Shown: positions 27,845 to 36,007 of the stretch, piece by piece
Numbering within the stretch: position 1 is the first letter of the stretch
Layout: each line of letters starts with the position of its first letter
Origin: Streptomyces sp. CB02261
GTDB taxonomy: Bacteria > Actinomycetota > Actinomycetes > Streptomycetales > Streptomycetaceae
Assembly (NCBI RefSeq): GCF_001905665.1
Contig: NZ_LIVX01000010.1
Span: forward strand, 62,001 to 126,000
DNA length: 64,000 nucleotides
Direction of reading: 5' to 3'
The notes under the pieces: model-generated
The model's input: only the letters and a program-made list of their open reading frames with translations
What the model was told of the DNA's origin: nothing
Databases searched by the model: none
Position numbers and translations under genes: made by a program

Positions 27845-28045
27845 CCCGTAGTCCTCCAGCGCCGCCGCCCGGTCCGCGAGCGCGTCGAAGTCCGGCCGGA
27901 TCGGCCCGATCCGCGGGTCGACGTGCGGCGACGGGGCGGCGGCGGGGTGGTTCGTCTCCACGTCTTCCAGAAGGTCCCGCGAGGGGCCTTCTGGTGCGTC
28001 CGGGGCCGGCTCGGCCCACGACAGCTCGGGCGTACGAGGTGGCAC
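27845..28045 (-). pseudogene. Coding-like fragment abutting argH
   Basis: About 67 minus-strand codons from a possible GTG at 28045 (PPRTPELSWAEPAPDAPEG ... DPRIGPIRPDFDALADRAA, LEDYG), with about 92% G/C at third positions over the 61 codons counted, so it looks like real coding sequence. The frame has no stop at its end and runs straight into the antisense of the argH stop codon. No ribosome site is seen at the possible start. It may be the remnant of a gene cut off when the argH boundary formed. I do not recognise the family. Confidence 0.35.
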
Positions 28046-28095
28046 CGCGCGGCGGCACGGCGTTCCGCCCCCGCCCCCGGTGAGGCGTCGAATGA

Positions 28096-28123
28096 CCGGA
28101 TGAGACATTCATGTCTCATCCGG
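28096..28123. promoter_or_regulatory. Perfect 28-bp palindrome, TetR operator
   Basis: CCGGATGAGACAT-TC-ATGTCTCATCCGG, arms of 13 bases at 28096-28108 and 28111-28123. It lies directly before TATGGT (28126-28131), the likely -10 box six bases from the tetR ATG at 28138, so a bound TetR would block its own promoter. Confidence 0.75.
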
Positions 28124-28137
28124 TGTATGGTCGTCTC

Positions 28138-28689
28138 ATGTCAGTCGATCGTACCCAGGTGCTCCGCGCCGCCGCCGCCCTGCTCACCCGTAAGGCGACC
28201 GCCACCATGGACGAGGTCGCACGGGCCGCCGGCATCGGGCGGGCCACCCTGCACCGGCAGTTCGCCGGACGGGACGCGCTGGTGCGGGCGCTCGAGGAGC
28301 TCGGGCTGCAGGAGCTGGAGGCCGCGCTCGACCGCGCCGGGCTCGACGAGGGGCCCGAGGACGAGGCCGTACGCCGGCTCGTCGCCGAGGTGGAGCCCGT
28401 CGGCCCCCTGCTGTCGTTCCTCGTCACCGAGAACCAGCTCTTCGAGGGCGACCAGGTCAACGAGGGCTGGGCCCGCCTCGACGCCCGGGTCTCCGCGCTC
28501 TTCCGGCGCGGGCAGGAGAACGGCGTCTTCCGGATCGATCTGACCCCCGCCTGGCTCACCGAGGCCTTCTACGGGCTCATCGGTTCCGGCGCCTGGGCCG
28601 TGCAGGACGGCCGGGTCGCCGCCAAGGACTTCCAGTACATGATCGTCGAGCTGTTGCTCGGCGGAGCGCGCAGGAGCGTGGAGAAGTGA
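28138..28689 (+). CDS. TetR-family repressor
   Basis: 183 residues: N-terminal helix-turn-helix (ATMDEVARAAGIGRATLHRQFAGRDAL) and a variable ligand-binding C-terminal domain. The first ATG in the frame (28111) lies inside the palindromic operator; the ATG at 28138 fits the family N-terminus and a leaderless start. Its stop overlaps the GTG of the downstream efflux pump, so both are one autoregulated operon. Confidence 0.9.
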   Translation: MSVDRTQVLRAAAALLTRKATATMDEVARAAGIGRATLHRQFAGRDALVRALEELGLQELEAALDRAGLDEGPEDEAVRRLVAEVEPVGPLLSFLVTENQLFEGDQVNEGWARLDARVSALFRRGQENGVFRIDLTPAWLTEAFYGLIGSGAWAVQDGRVAAKDFQYMIVELLLGGARRSVEK

Positions 28690-30233
28690 CCACCAGCACC
28701 CTCAGCACCACGGACCATACAGAGGGCGTGCGCCGCCCCGGCCGGTGGCTCGCCCTCTCCGTGCTCGTCCTGGCCGTCCTCCTCGTGGCGGTCGACGCCA
28801 CGGTGCTCGGACTCGCCACCCCCTTCCTCTCCGAGGACCTGGAGCCCTCCGGCACCCAGCTCCTCTGGATCGGTGACGTCTACTCGTTCGTCATCGCCGG
28901 TCTCCTGGTCTCCATGGGCAGCCTCGGCGACCGCATCGGCCGCAAGAAGCTGCTCCTGATCGGCGCCACCGCCTTCGGCGCCGTCTCGGTGCTGAACGCC
29001 TACGCCACCAGCCCCGAGATGATGATCGTGGCCCGCGCCCTGCTGGGCGTCGCCGGCGCGACCCTGATGCCGTCGACCCTGGCGCTCATCCGGAACCTGT
29101 TCCACGACCGGCGCGAGCGCAGCCTCGCCATCGGCATCTGGGGTGCCATGGCCTCGGCCGGCGCCGCCGTCGGCCCGGTCGTCGGCGGCTTCCTCCTGGA
29201 GCACTTCTGGTGGGGCTCGGTCTTCCTCATCAACCTGCCCGTCATGGCCGTCCTCGTCCTCGTCGGGATCAAGCTGATCCCCGAGTCGAAGAACCCGAAC
29301 CCCGGCCCCTGGGACCTGCCCAGCGTCCTGCTCTCCCTCGTCGGCATGATCGGCGTCGTCTACGCGGTCAAGGAACTGGCCTCCCACGGCCTCTCCCTCG
29401 ACGCGGGCCTCGCCGCCCTCGCCGGCGCCGCCGCCCTGACCGCGTTCGTCCGCCGGCAGCTGACCCTGCCCACGCCGCTCCTGGACATGCGCCTCTTCCG
29501 CCACCGCGGCTTCTCGGGCGCCGTCCTCGCCGACCTGCTGACCATCCTCGGCCTCTCCGGCCTGGTGTTCTTCCTGTCCCAGTTCTTCCAGCTGGTCCAG
29601 GGCCGGCAGCCGCTGGAGGCCGGACTCGCCGAGCTGCCCGCCGCCGTCGGCGCGGTCACGGCCGGTCTGATCGCCGGCATCGTGGCCCGCCGCTTCTCCG
29701 TACGGTCCGTGGTGGCCGGAGGTCTCGCGGCGGTCGGCCTCTCCCTCGCCGTCCTGACGACGCTCGACCAGCACACCGGCTACCCGCTGCTCGGTGCCGC
29801 GCTGCTCGTCGTCGGCGTGGGAGCCGGCTTCTCCTTCACCGTCACCGCCGACGTGATCCTCTCCAGCGTCCCGAAGGAGCAGGCCGGTTCCGCCTCCGCC
29901 GTCTCCGAGACCGCCTACGAACTGGGCGCCGCGCTCGGCATCGCCGTGCTCGGCTCGATCGTGACCGGTGTGTACCGGGGCTTCGCCACCCCGGCCGGCG
30001 TCCCGTCGGGCGTCGCGTCCGCCGCCCACGAGTCGCTCGGCGGCGCGGTCGAGGCCTCCGGCGGTCTCGCGCCGGACACGGCGACGGCCCTGGTGTCGGC
30101 CGCGCAGGAGGCGTTCACGGACGGGCTGCGGATCGCCGCGGGCGTCGGCGCGGTCGTCCTCCTCGCGACGGCCGTCGCGGCCTGGTTCCTGCTCAGGGGT
30201 CAGAAGCTGGAGGACGGCGCCGTCGAGCACTGA
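28686..30233 (+). CDS. 14-TM MFS drug efflux pump (QacA/SmvA-like, DHA2)
   Basis: 515-residue proton antiporter with about fourteen membrane segments. The motif A loop is GSLGDRIGRKK; motif C-like ASAGAAVGPVVGGFLLEHFWWGSVFLINLP is typical of DHA2 pumps, and SmvA/QacA is the closest type by pattern. Expected substrates are lipophilic cations such as quaternary ammonium compounds, though this is inference. GTG start overlapping the tetR stop. A hairpin terminator follows. Confidence 0.88.
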   Translation: MTTSTLSTTDHTEGVRRPGRWLALSVLVLAVLLVAVDATVLGLATPFLSEDLEPSGTQLLWIGDVYSFVIAGLLVSMGSLGDRIGRKKLLLIGATAFGAVSVLNAYATSPEMMIVARALLGVAGATLMPSTLALIRNLFHDRRERSLAIGIWGAMASAGAAVGPVVGGFLLEHFWWGSVFLINLPVMAVLVLVGIKLIPESKNPNPGPWDLPSVLLSLVGMIGVVYAVKELASHGLSLDAGLAALAGAAALTAFVRRQLTLPTPLLDMRLFRHRGFSGAVLADLLTILGLSGLVFFLSQFFQLVQGRQPLEAGLAELPAAVGAVTAGLIAGIVARRFSVRSVVAGGLAAVGLSLAVLTTLDQHTGYPLLGAALLVVGVGAGFSFTVTADVILSSVPKEQAGSASAVSETAYELGAALGIAVLGSIVTGVYRGFATPAGVPSGVASAAHESLGGAVEASGGLAPDTATALVSAAQEAFTDGLRIAAGVGAVVLLATAVAAWFLLRGQKLEDGAVEH

Positions 30234-30247
30234 CCTCCCGCGTACAC

Positions 30248-30286
30248 GACCGGGCCCCGTACAGCACGGCTGTACGGGGCCCGGTC
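30248..30286. terminator. Terminator between efflux pump and convergent acyltransferase
   Basis: Perfect 17-bp stem (30248-30264 with 30270-30286), 5-nt loop, in the gap between convergent stop codons; it can serve both strands. Confidence 0.75.
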
Positions 30287-30300
30287 ACGATCGAGGGGGA

Positions 30301-30972
30301 CTACGCCGCCTTCGCCTTCGTGGCGTACATGTCCACGTACTCCTGCCCCGAGAGCCGCATCACCTCGGCCATCACCGAGTCCGTCACCGCCCGCAGCACA
30401 TAGCGGTCGCGGTCCATCCCCTCGTACCGGGAGAACTCCATCGCCTCACCGAAGCGGACCGTCACCCGGCCCGGACGCGGGAAGCCCGCCCCACCCGGCT
30501 GGATCTTGTCGGTGCCGATCATCGCGAACGGCACCACCGGCGCCCCGGTCATCAGGGTGAGCCGCGCGATGCCCGTACGGCCGCGGTAGAGCCGGCCGTC
30601 GGGGGAGCGGGTGCCCTCCGGGTAGATCGAGAAGACGTTGCCCTGTTCGAGGACCCGGCGGCCGGTCATCAGCGCCGCCACGCCGCCGCGGCCGCCGTCC
30701 CGGTCCACCGGGATCATGCCGACGCTGGTGAAGAACCAGGCCATCGCCCGGCCCTTGACGCCCTTGCCCGTCACGTACTCGTCCTTGCCGATGAAGTAGA
30801 CCGGACGGTCCAGGCAGATCGGCATGATCATCGAGTCGATGAAGGTCAGGTGGTTGCCCGCGAGGATGACGGGTCCGGTCCCCGGGATGTTCTCGGCGCC
30901 CTCCACGCGGGGGCGGAACATCAGGCGCATGACCGGCCCGAGCACTGCCTTGATGATCGCGAGACGGGACAA
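30301..30972 (-). CDS. PlsC-type 1-acylglycerol-3-phosphate acyltransferase
   Basis: 223-residue membrane-associated acyltransferase making phosphatidic acid or a related lipid. Motif I NHLTFID (the HX4D box), motif III FSIYPEGTRSPDG and motif IV GAPVVPFAMIG are present. It starts with TTG at 30972, supported by GGAGGA five bases upstream, giving the N-terminus MSRLAIIKAVLGPVMRLM. Single gene. Confidence 0.87.
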   Translation of the reverse strand: MSRLAIIKAVLGPVMRLMFRPRVEGAENIPGTGPVILAGNHLTFIDSMIMPICLDRPVYFIGKDEYVTGKGVKGRAMAWFFTSVGMIPVDRDGGRGGVAALMTGRRVLEQGNVFSIYPEGTRSPDGRLYRGRTGIARLTLMTGAPVVPFAMIGTDKIQPGGAGFPRPGRVTVRFGEAMEFSRYEGMDRDRYVLRAVTDSVMAEVMRLSGQEYVDMYATKAKAA

Positions 30973-31195
30973 CGGTTCCTCCGGTGGGGCGCGGGTCAGT
31001 CGACCTGACGGCGGTGCAGCTGGCGACGATACTCGCGGGTCACGTCCGCGCGCACATCGGGTTCACCGAGTGGATACGCAGTGTTGACGTGAGTTTCCGC
31101 CGTGTTCGGCCGAGGTCTGCCGGGTGGAGGGGGTTGATGCCTAGCGTCGGGGGCACCCGTCGACACGTGCGGGACATGACACAGGAGGACACCTC

Positions 31196-32383
31196 ATGAC
31201 CCAGGGCGAACGCCGGATCCCGGCCCGGCGCACGGTACTCGGAGCGGCGGGCGCCACCGTCCTCGGCGCCTCCGCGGCCCTCGCGGCCGGCACGGGCGCG
31301 GCGCAGGCAGCCGACGCGCGGGCCGCAGCGACGGGCCGCGCCCACGGCCACGGACGCGGCTACCGCTCCCTCCCCGTCCCCACCGTCATCGCCCACCGCG
31401 GCGCCAGCGGCTACCGCCCCGAGCACACCCTCGGCTCCTACCGGCTGGCTCTCGACCTCGGCGCCCACGTCATCGAGCAGGACCTCGTCCCCACCAAGGA
31501 CGGCCACCTCGTCTGCCGCCACGAGAACGACATCACCGGCACCACCGACGTCGCCGACCACCCGGAGTTCGCCTCCCGGAAGACCACCAAGACCGTCGAC
31601 GGCACCTCCTTCACCGGCTGGTTCACCGAGGACTTCACACTCGCCGAGCTCAAGACGCTGCGGGCGAAGGAGCGCATCCCCGGCACCCGCCAGGAGAACA
31701 CCCTCTACGACGGCCGCTGGACGATCCCCACCTTCGAGGAGGTCCTCCGCTGGGCCGAGGACGAGGGCCGCCGTCGGGGCCGCGAGATCTGGCTCCACGT
31801 CGAGACCAAGCACCCCACCTACTTCCGGTCCCTCGGCCTCGGCCTCGAGGAGCGGCTCGCCAAGCTCCTGCGCCGGTACGGACGCCACCGCGCGAACTCC
31901 CCGGTCTTCCTCCAGTCCTTCGAGCCCAGCAGCATCCAGCGGCTCGCCCGGCTCGTGGACTCGCCCGGGGTGGTCCTGCTCTCCGGCGCGACGAGCCGCC
32001 CCTGGGACTTCGTGCAGGCCGGGGACCCGCGCACGGTCGCCGATCTGGTCACCCCCGAGGGCCTGCGGTGGATCGCCTCGTACGCGAAGGGCATCGGCCC
32101 CACGCTCGACCTGGTGATCCCCAAGGACGCGAGCGGCCGCCTCGGCGACCCGACCACCCTGGTCCGCGACGCGCACGCCGAGGGCCTGATCCTCCACCCG
32201 TACACCCACCGCAACGAGAACGCCTTCCTGCCCGTGGACTTCCGCCGCGGTACGGACCCGGCGGCGTACGGCGACTCGTTCGGCGCCCTCAAGCGGTACC
32301 TGGACACGGGGATCGACGGGATCTTCTCCGACAACCCGGACACCGCGCTGCTCGGCGCCGCGGACCTCACCGGCCGCGACTGA
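31196..32383 (+). CDS. Tat-exported glycerophosphodiester phosphodiesterase
   Basis: Extracellular hydrolysis of glycerophosphodiesters to glycerol 3-phosphate and an alcohol. 395 residues: a Tat signal (PARRTVLGAAGATVLGASAALA) then the GDPD TIM barrel with IAHRGASGYRPEHT (catalytic His), EQDLVPTKDGHLVCRHE (metal-binding Glu and Asp, second His) and LHVETKHP. ACAGGAGGACACCTC precedes the ATG. An isolated PHO-box-like half site (GTTCACCGAG at 31061) is seen but no tandem pair. Confidence 0.9.
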   Translation: MTQGERRIPARRTVLGAAGATVLGASAALAAGTGAAQAADARAAATGRAHGHGRGYRSLPVPTVIAHRGASGYRPEHTLGSYRLALDLGAHVIEQDLVPTKDGHLVCRHENDITGTTDVADHPEFASRKTTKTVDGTSFTGWFTEDFTLAELKTLRAKERIPGTRQENTLYDGRWTIPTFEEVLRWAEDEGRRRGREIWLHVETKHPTYFRSLGLGLEERLAKLLRRYGRHRANSPVFLQSFEPSSIQRLARLVDSPGVVLLSGATSRPWDFVQAGDPRTVADLVTPEGLRWIASYAKGIGPTLDLVIPKDASGRLGDPTTLVRDAHAEGLILHPYTHRNENAFLPVDFRRGTDPAAYGDSFGALKRYLDTGIDGIFSDNPDTALLGAADLTGRD

Positions 32384-32491
32384 CCGAGGAGTCGGCGTGC
32401 GGGTCCGGCGACCGGGCCCGCACGACCTCCTCCCGGGTGGTTTACGACCCGTACCGCAACCACGCCCGCGTGCCCCGGCATCGTGCCGGAC

Positions 32492-33046
32492 ATGACCACC
32501 CCGGAAACCCGCCCCGCCCCCGAGCTCCTCGCCGCCCTCGCCCCGTTGCTCGCCGCCGAGTCGGACGCCGAGGCGCCGGCCGCCGGCGTCGAGCCGAGCG
32601 ACCTCGAACAGGCCGTCTGGCTCCGTCTCCTGGAGCAGCTCCAGCAGACCGGGACCGCCCCCGAGCGTCCCGCCGAGTGGCTGCGCCGCGCCGTCCGCGC
32701 CGAGGCCCGCCGAGCCCGCAGGACCAGCGACCGCGAACGCCCCTACCGCGACGAGCCCGCCCACGATCCCGAGAGCTCGGGACACGACGGATCCCCCGAA
32801 CGCTCCCTGCTGGACGCCGAGGGCCGCCGCACGCTGCGCGCCGCCGTCACCCGGACGCCCGGCCGCTGCCCCCGGGTGCTGACCGCGATGCTCGCCCCCG
32901 AGGACCTCACCTACCGGGAAATCGCAGGAGAGTTGGGTATCTCACAGGGCAGTCTGGGGCCGATGCGTTCCCGTTGCCTGGGATGCCTGCGCAGAATGCT
33001 GGCTGCGGAGGTTCCCGCGCCCGACCGAAGGGGAAGGGTGCGGTAA
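32492..33046 (+). CDS. Sigma-70-like regulatory protein (region 4 type)
   Basis: 184 residues. The N-terminal half contains a shortened region-2-like helix set (EPSDLEQAVWLRLLEQLQQTG, AEWLRRAVRAEARRARR) and the C-terminal half a clear region 4 helix-turn-helix (LTYREIAGELGISQGSLGPMRSRCLGCLRRML). This pattern is common in Streptomyces as small ECF-like factors of unknown regulon. The ATG at 32492 is preferred to a GTG three codons earlier; neither has a good ribosome site. The GNAT gene follows closely. Confidence 0.7.
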   Translation: MTTPETRPAPELLAALAPLLAAESDAEAPAAGVEPSDLEQAVWLRLLEQLQQTGTAPERPAEWLRRAVRAEARRARRTSDRERPYRDEPAHDPESSGHDGSPERSLLDAEGRRTLRAAVTRTPGRCPRVLTAMLAPEDLTYREIAGELGISQGSLGPMRSRCLGCLRRMLAAEVPAPDRRGRVR

Positions 33047-33083
33047 ACCGATGATCGACCAGATGAGCGGGAGGCGTGCACAC

Positions 33084-33584
33084 ATGGGCCTGAGCGTGAC
33101 CATCTCAGCAGCGGACGCGCGGGACGCGGAGCACATCCTTAAGCTGCAGTACCTCTGCTACCAGAGCGAGGCGGAGCTGTACGGCGACTGGTCCATCGAA
33201 CCGCTCACGCAGTCGCTCGACAACCTGCGCGCCGAACTGGACGAGGGGTACGGCCTGGTGGCCCGGCTCGGTGACGAGGTCGTCGCCTCCGTGCGGGCCC
33301 GCATCGACGAGGACGGCACGGTGCGGATCGCCAAGCTGATCGTCCACCCGCGCATGCGCCGTCACGGCCTCGGCGGACGGCTCCTCGACGGCATCGAGCG
33401 CCGCTTCGCCGCCGGTACGGACGCCACCGCGCCGGCGGCACCCCCCGCCAAGCGCTTCCAGCTCTTCACCGGCCACCGCAGCGAGGGCAACCTGCGCCTG
33501 TACCGCCGCAAGGGGTACGCCCAGGTCGCCACCCGCGAGCTCGGCCCCAGGCTCACCCTGGTGACCCTGGAGAAGGCCGCCTGA
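33084..33584 (+). CDS. GNAT family N-acetyltransferase
   Basis: 166 residues: ISAADARDAEHILKLQYLCYQSEAELYGDW, the acetyl-CoA loop VHPRMRRHGLGGRLLDGIE and a C-terminal strand-helix RLYRRKGYAQVATREL. The substrate is unknown. Start at 33084 after GGGAGG; the frame is open from an ATG at 33051 with a weaker ribosome site. Probably co-transcribed with the sigma-like gene. It converges on the membrane protein gene with one base between stops. Confidence 0.8.
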   Translation: MGLSVTISAADARDAEHILKLQYLCYQSEAELYGDWSIEPLTQSLDNLRAELDEGYGLVARLGDEVVASVRARIDEDGTVRIAKLIVHPRMRRHGLGGRLLDGIERRFAAGTDATAPAAPPAKRFQLFTGHRSEGNLRLYRRKGYAQVATRELGPRLTLVTLEKAA

Positions 33585-33585
33585 C

Positions 33586-34020
33586 TCAGGCGGCCGTCAG
33601 CGCGCGCGACCGGCGCAGCCACCAGATGCCGGTCAGCGGGAGCAGCACCGGAATGAAGAGGTAGCCGTAGCCGTAGTCCGACCAGACCGTCGCGTCCGGG
33701 AAGGCGGACGGCTCGACCAGCGTCCAGGTACCGACGATCAGCACGCCCGCGAGCTCGGCGGCGCAGCACACCAGCGCCGCCCTGCGGGCCGTCTCCCCGC
33801 CGCGGACCAGCGTGTAGGTGATGAAGGCGTAGACGACTGCCGCCACCGCCGACAGGGCGTACGCGAGCGGCGCCCGGTCGAACTCCGTGGCGATCTGGTA
33901 GATCGAGCGGGAGACCGCACCCACCGACATCACGCCGTACAGCCAGACCAGCAGGATGCCGGGCCCCGTGACGAGACGGGTCCGCGCGCCCTGTGCCGCC
34001 TTCTCCTGAGTCGCGGTCAT
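33586..34020 (-). CDS. Four-TM membrane protein
   Basis: 144 residues with about four membrane segments (GILLVWLYGVMSVGAVSRSI, ALSAVAAVVYAFITYTLV, AALVCCAAELAGVLIVGTWTL, YLFIPVLLPLTGIWWL) and a short polar N-terminus. The family is conserved in actinobacteria by pattern but its function is unknown. It starts two bases after the stop of the upstream membrane gene, so the two form an operon. Confidence 0.75.
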   Translation of the reverse strand: MTATQEKAAQGARTRLVTGPGILLVWLYGVMSVGAVSRSIYQIATEFDRAPLAYALSAVAAVVYAFITYTLVRGGETARRAALVCCAAELAGVLIVGTWTLVEPSAFPDATVWSDYGYGYLFIPVLLPLTGIWWLRRSRALTAA

Positions 34021-34022
34021 GG

Positions 34023-34385
34023 TCAGCCCACCGTCCGGATGTCGTGGAGACGCACTTCGAGCACGGCCAGGACGACCGCGCCCGCGGCCACCGTGGCCGA
34101 ACCCCACCGGCTGCGCTCCGCGAGCGACATGAACCCGGCGATGGGGACCGCGCACAGCGCCCCGATCAGATAGGCGACGAAGATCGTCGCGCCCTCTTCC
34201 GCCTTCTCGCCCCGCACCAGCTGCACGATCCCGACGATCAGCTGGACCAGGACGAGGAAGGTCACCACGGCCATGCCGATGAAGTGCCAGTCCTTGGTCG
34301 GCTGGTCGCGGAAGGCGGCGAAGCCGCACCAGGCGGCGAGGGCGAGCGCGGCCACGGAGACCGCGACCGTCAGGACGTCAAGCAT
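34023..34385 (-). CDS. Small membrane protein, operon partner
   Basis: 120 residues with four hydrophobic segments (MLDVLTVAVSVAALALAAW, FIGMAVVTFLVLVQLIVGIVQLV, ATIFVAYLIGALCAVPIAGF, SATVAAGAVVLAVLEV). Function unknown. The ATG at 34385 is chosen over longer frames because upstream residues are non-coding Arg/Pro-rich sequence; TAATAC ten bases upstream is a plausible -10 box. It is followed by the other small membrane protein gene. Confidence 0.72.
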   Translation of the reverse strand: MLDVLTVAVSVAALALAAWCGFAAFRDQPTKDWHFIGMAVVTFLVLVQLIVGIVQLVRGEKAEEGATIFVAYLIGALCAVPIAGFMSLAERSRWGSATVAAGAVVLAVLEVRLHDIRTVG

Positions 34386-34655
34386 GCGCCCGAGGGTATT
34401 ACGGTCGATAAGGCCCGATGCGCTCGGCCCCCCCGCCGACGCCTGGCGCGCGGACCGTGGCCTTGGCCACAGCCCTCGCCCGCACCGGCCGTCCGTGACC
34501 GTCTCGGGGGGCGGTCCGCCGGGCCCTTCCGCGCAGGCCACATACGGGAACGGGGTGGAACGGGAGCCCCCGGAGTGTCCGCATGATGTCTCACTGACGT
34601 CCGCTATTCGGACAGCCCCCTTTCGTTCGCGAGTGCGCATGCTTTACTTGCAGAC

Positions 34656-34742
34656 ATGACCACGACGAGCAGCCGCATCCTTGCGACCGAGGCGATCACG
34701 ACGCCCGGTGCTCGTTGTATGTGTCGAATGTGCGCCTTCTGA
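34656..34742 (+). CDS. Cys/Met-rich leader peptide of metNIQ
   Basis: 28-codon reading frame MTTTSSRILATEAITTPGA then RCMCRMCAF, stop 34740-34742. The run Cys-Met-Cys-Arg-Met-Cys holds three Cys and two Met codons in six, with the rarer TGT used twice, in a genome type where these residues are scarce. TTTACT (34643-34648) is seven bases before the ATG, so the transcript probably begins at this start codon. A ribosome stalled here for lack of Cys-tRNA or Met-tRNA could change folding of the 200-base leader before metN. This is inference from composition and position. Confidence 0.65.
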   Translation: MTTTSSRILATEAITTPGARCMCRMCAF

Positions 34743-34948
34743 GGGCCCCCGCCTGAGTTTCGCGCCCCGAAGCGAGACCCGACGGCCGTGCCGTTCCTCC
34801 CGCCGCGAGGCGATGGACCGCGCCCGCCCCGCGCACCGCCGACGCCCGGCCACCCGCCGGACCGGCCCCCTGCGCCTGACTGTCCGAAGACGAATGCCCC
34901 GTGCGTGACGGACCCCGCGTCGCGCACTCGACAGTGACGGAAACCCCT
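34743..34948 (+). other. metNIQ untranslated leader
   Basis: About 206 bases between the leader peptide stop and the metN start, GC-rich and able to fold (for example GTTTCGC pairing with GCGAGAC near 34755-34780). I find no SAM-I, SAM-II or SAM-IV core motif. A possible attenuator region. Confidence 0.4.
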
Positions 34949-36007
34949 GTGATCACCACTTCGGGCCTGACCAAGGTCTATGAGTCGCGCGGCCGCCAGG
35001 TCACCGCTCTGGACGGCGTCGACCTCCACGTCCGCGAGGGCGAGGTGTTCGGCGTGATCGGCCAGAGCGGCGCCGGCAAGTCCTCGCTCATCCGCTGCGT
35101 CAACCTCCTGGAGCGCCCCACCTCCGGCACCGTGACCGTCGACGGCGTCGACCTCACCGCCCTCGCCGGGAAGAGCCGTCGCGCGGGCAAGGACCTGCGC
35201 CGGGCGCGCAGCAGCATCGGCATGGTCTTCCAGCACTTCAACCTGCTGTCCTCCCGCACGGTGAAGGACAACATCGAACTCCCCCTGGAGATCCTCGGCA
35301 TATCCGGCGCCGAGCGCTCCCGCCGCGCCCTCGAACTCCTCGACCTGGTCGGCCTCGCCGACAAGGCCAAGGCCTACCCCGGTCAGCTCTCCGGCGGCCA
35401 GAAGCAGCGCGTCGGCATCGCCCGCGCCCTCGCCGGCAAGCCCAAGGTCCTCCTCTCCGACGAGGCCACCAGCGCCCTCGACCCGGAGACCACCCGCTCC
35501 ATCCTCCAGCTGCTGCGCGACCTCAACCAGCAGCTCGGCCTGACCGTGCTGCTCATCACGCACGAGATGGACGTCGTGAAGACGATCTGCGACTCCGCCG
35601 CCCTGATGCAGCACGGCCGCGTCGTCGAGTCCGGCACCGTCGCCGAACTGCTCGCCACCCCCGGCTCCCAGCTGGCGGCCGAGCTCTTCCCGGTCAGCGG
35701 CGCCGCCACCGGCCCCGACCGCACGGTCGTCGACGTCACCTTCCACGGCGAGTCCGCGACCCAGCCGGTCATCTCGCAGCTCTCCCGCACGTACAACATC
35801 GACATCTCGATCCTCGGCGCCGCCATGGACACCGTCGGCGGCCGGCAGATCGGCCGGATGCGGATCGAGCTGCCCGGACGGTACGAGGACAACGTCGTCC
35901 CGGTCGGCTTCCTGCGCGAGCAGGGTCTCCAGGTCGAGGTCGTCGAAGAGGACGCGGCGGCCCCGGCCGCGACCGCGCCCGCACTGGTCAAGGAAGGTGC
36001 CAAGTGA
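34949..36007 (+). CDS. metN: Methionine ABC importer ATP-binding protein
   Basis: ATPase of the D/L-methionine importer. 352 residues: Walker A GQSGAGKSSL, signature LSGGQKQRVGIARAL, Walker B VLLSDEATSALD and H-loop LLITHEMDVV, then the C-terminal NIL/ACT-like methionine-sensing domain (residues ~255-335, VVDVTFHGESATQPVISQLS), which lets methionine inhibit transport. The GTG at 34949 places conserved ITTSGLTKVY at the N-terminus, with GGAAA upstream; GTGs at 34934 and 34901 are in frame. The stop overlaps the metI GTG. Confidence 0.95.
   Translation: MITTSGLTKVYESRGRQVTALDGVDLHVREGEVFGVIGQSGAGKSSLIRCVNLLERPTSGTVTVDGVDLTALAGKSRRAGKDLRRARSSIGMVFQHFNLLSSRTVKDNIELPLEILGISGAERSRRALELLDLVGLADKAKAYPGQLSGGQKQRVGIARALAGKPKVLLSDEATSALDPETTRSILQLLRDLNQQLGLTVLLITHEMDVVKTICDSAALMQHGRVVESGTVAELLATPGSQLAAELFPVSGAATGPDRTVVDVTFHGESATQPVISQLSRTYNIDISILGAAMDTVGGRQIGRMRIELPGRYEDNVVPVGFLREQGLQVEVVEEDAAAPAATAPALVKEGAK

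Noticed and set aside
31021..31090. PHO box before the glycerophosphodiesterase gene
   Set aside because: Only one GTTCACCGAG unit fits; the adjacent 11-base unit required for PhoP does not match.
34743..34948. SAM riboswitch before metN
   Set aside because: None of the conserved SAM-I or SAM-II core sequences is present.
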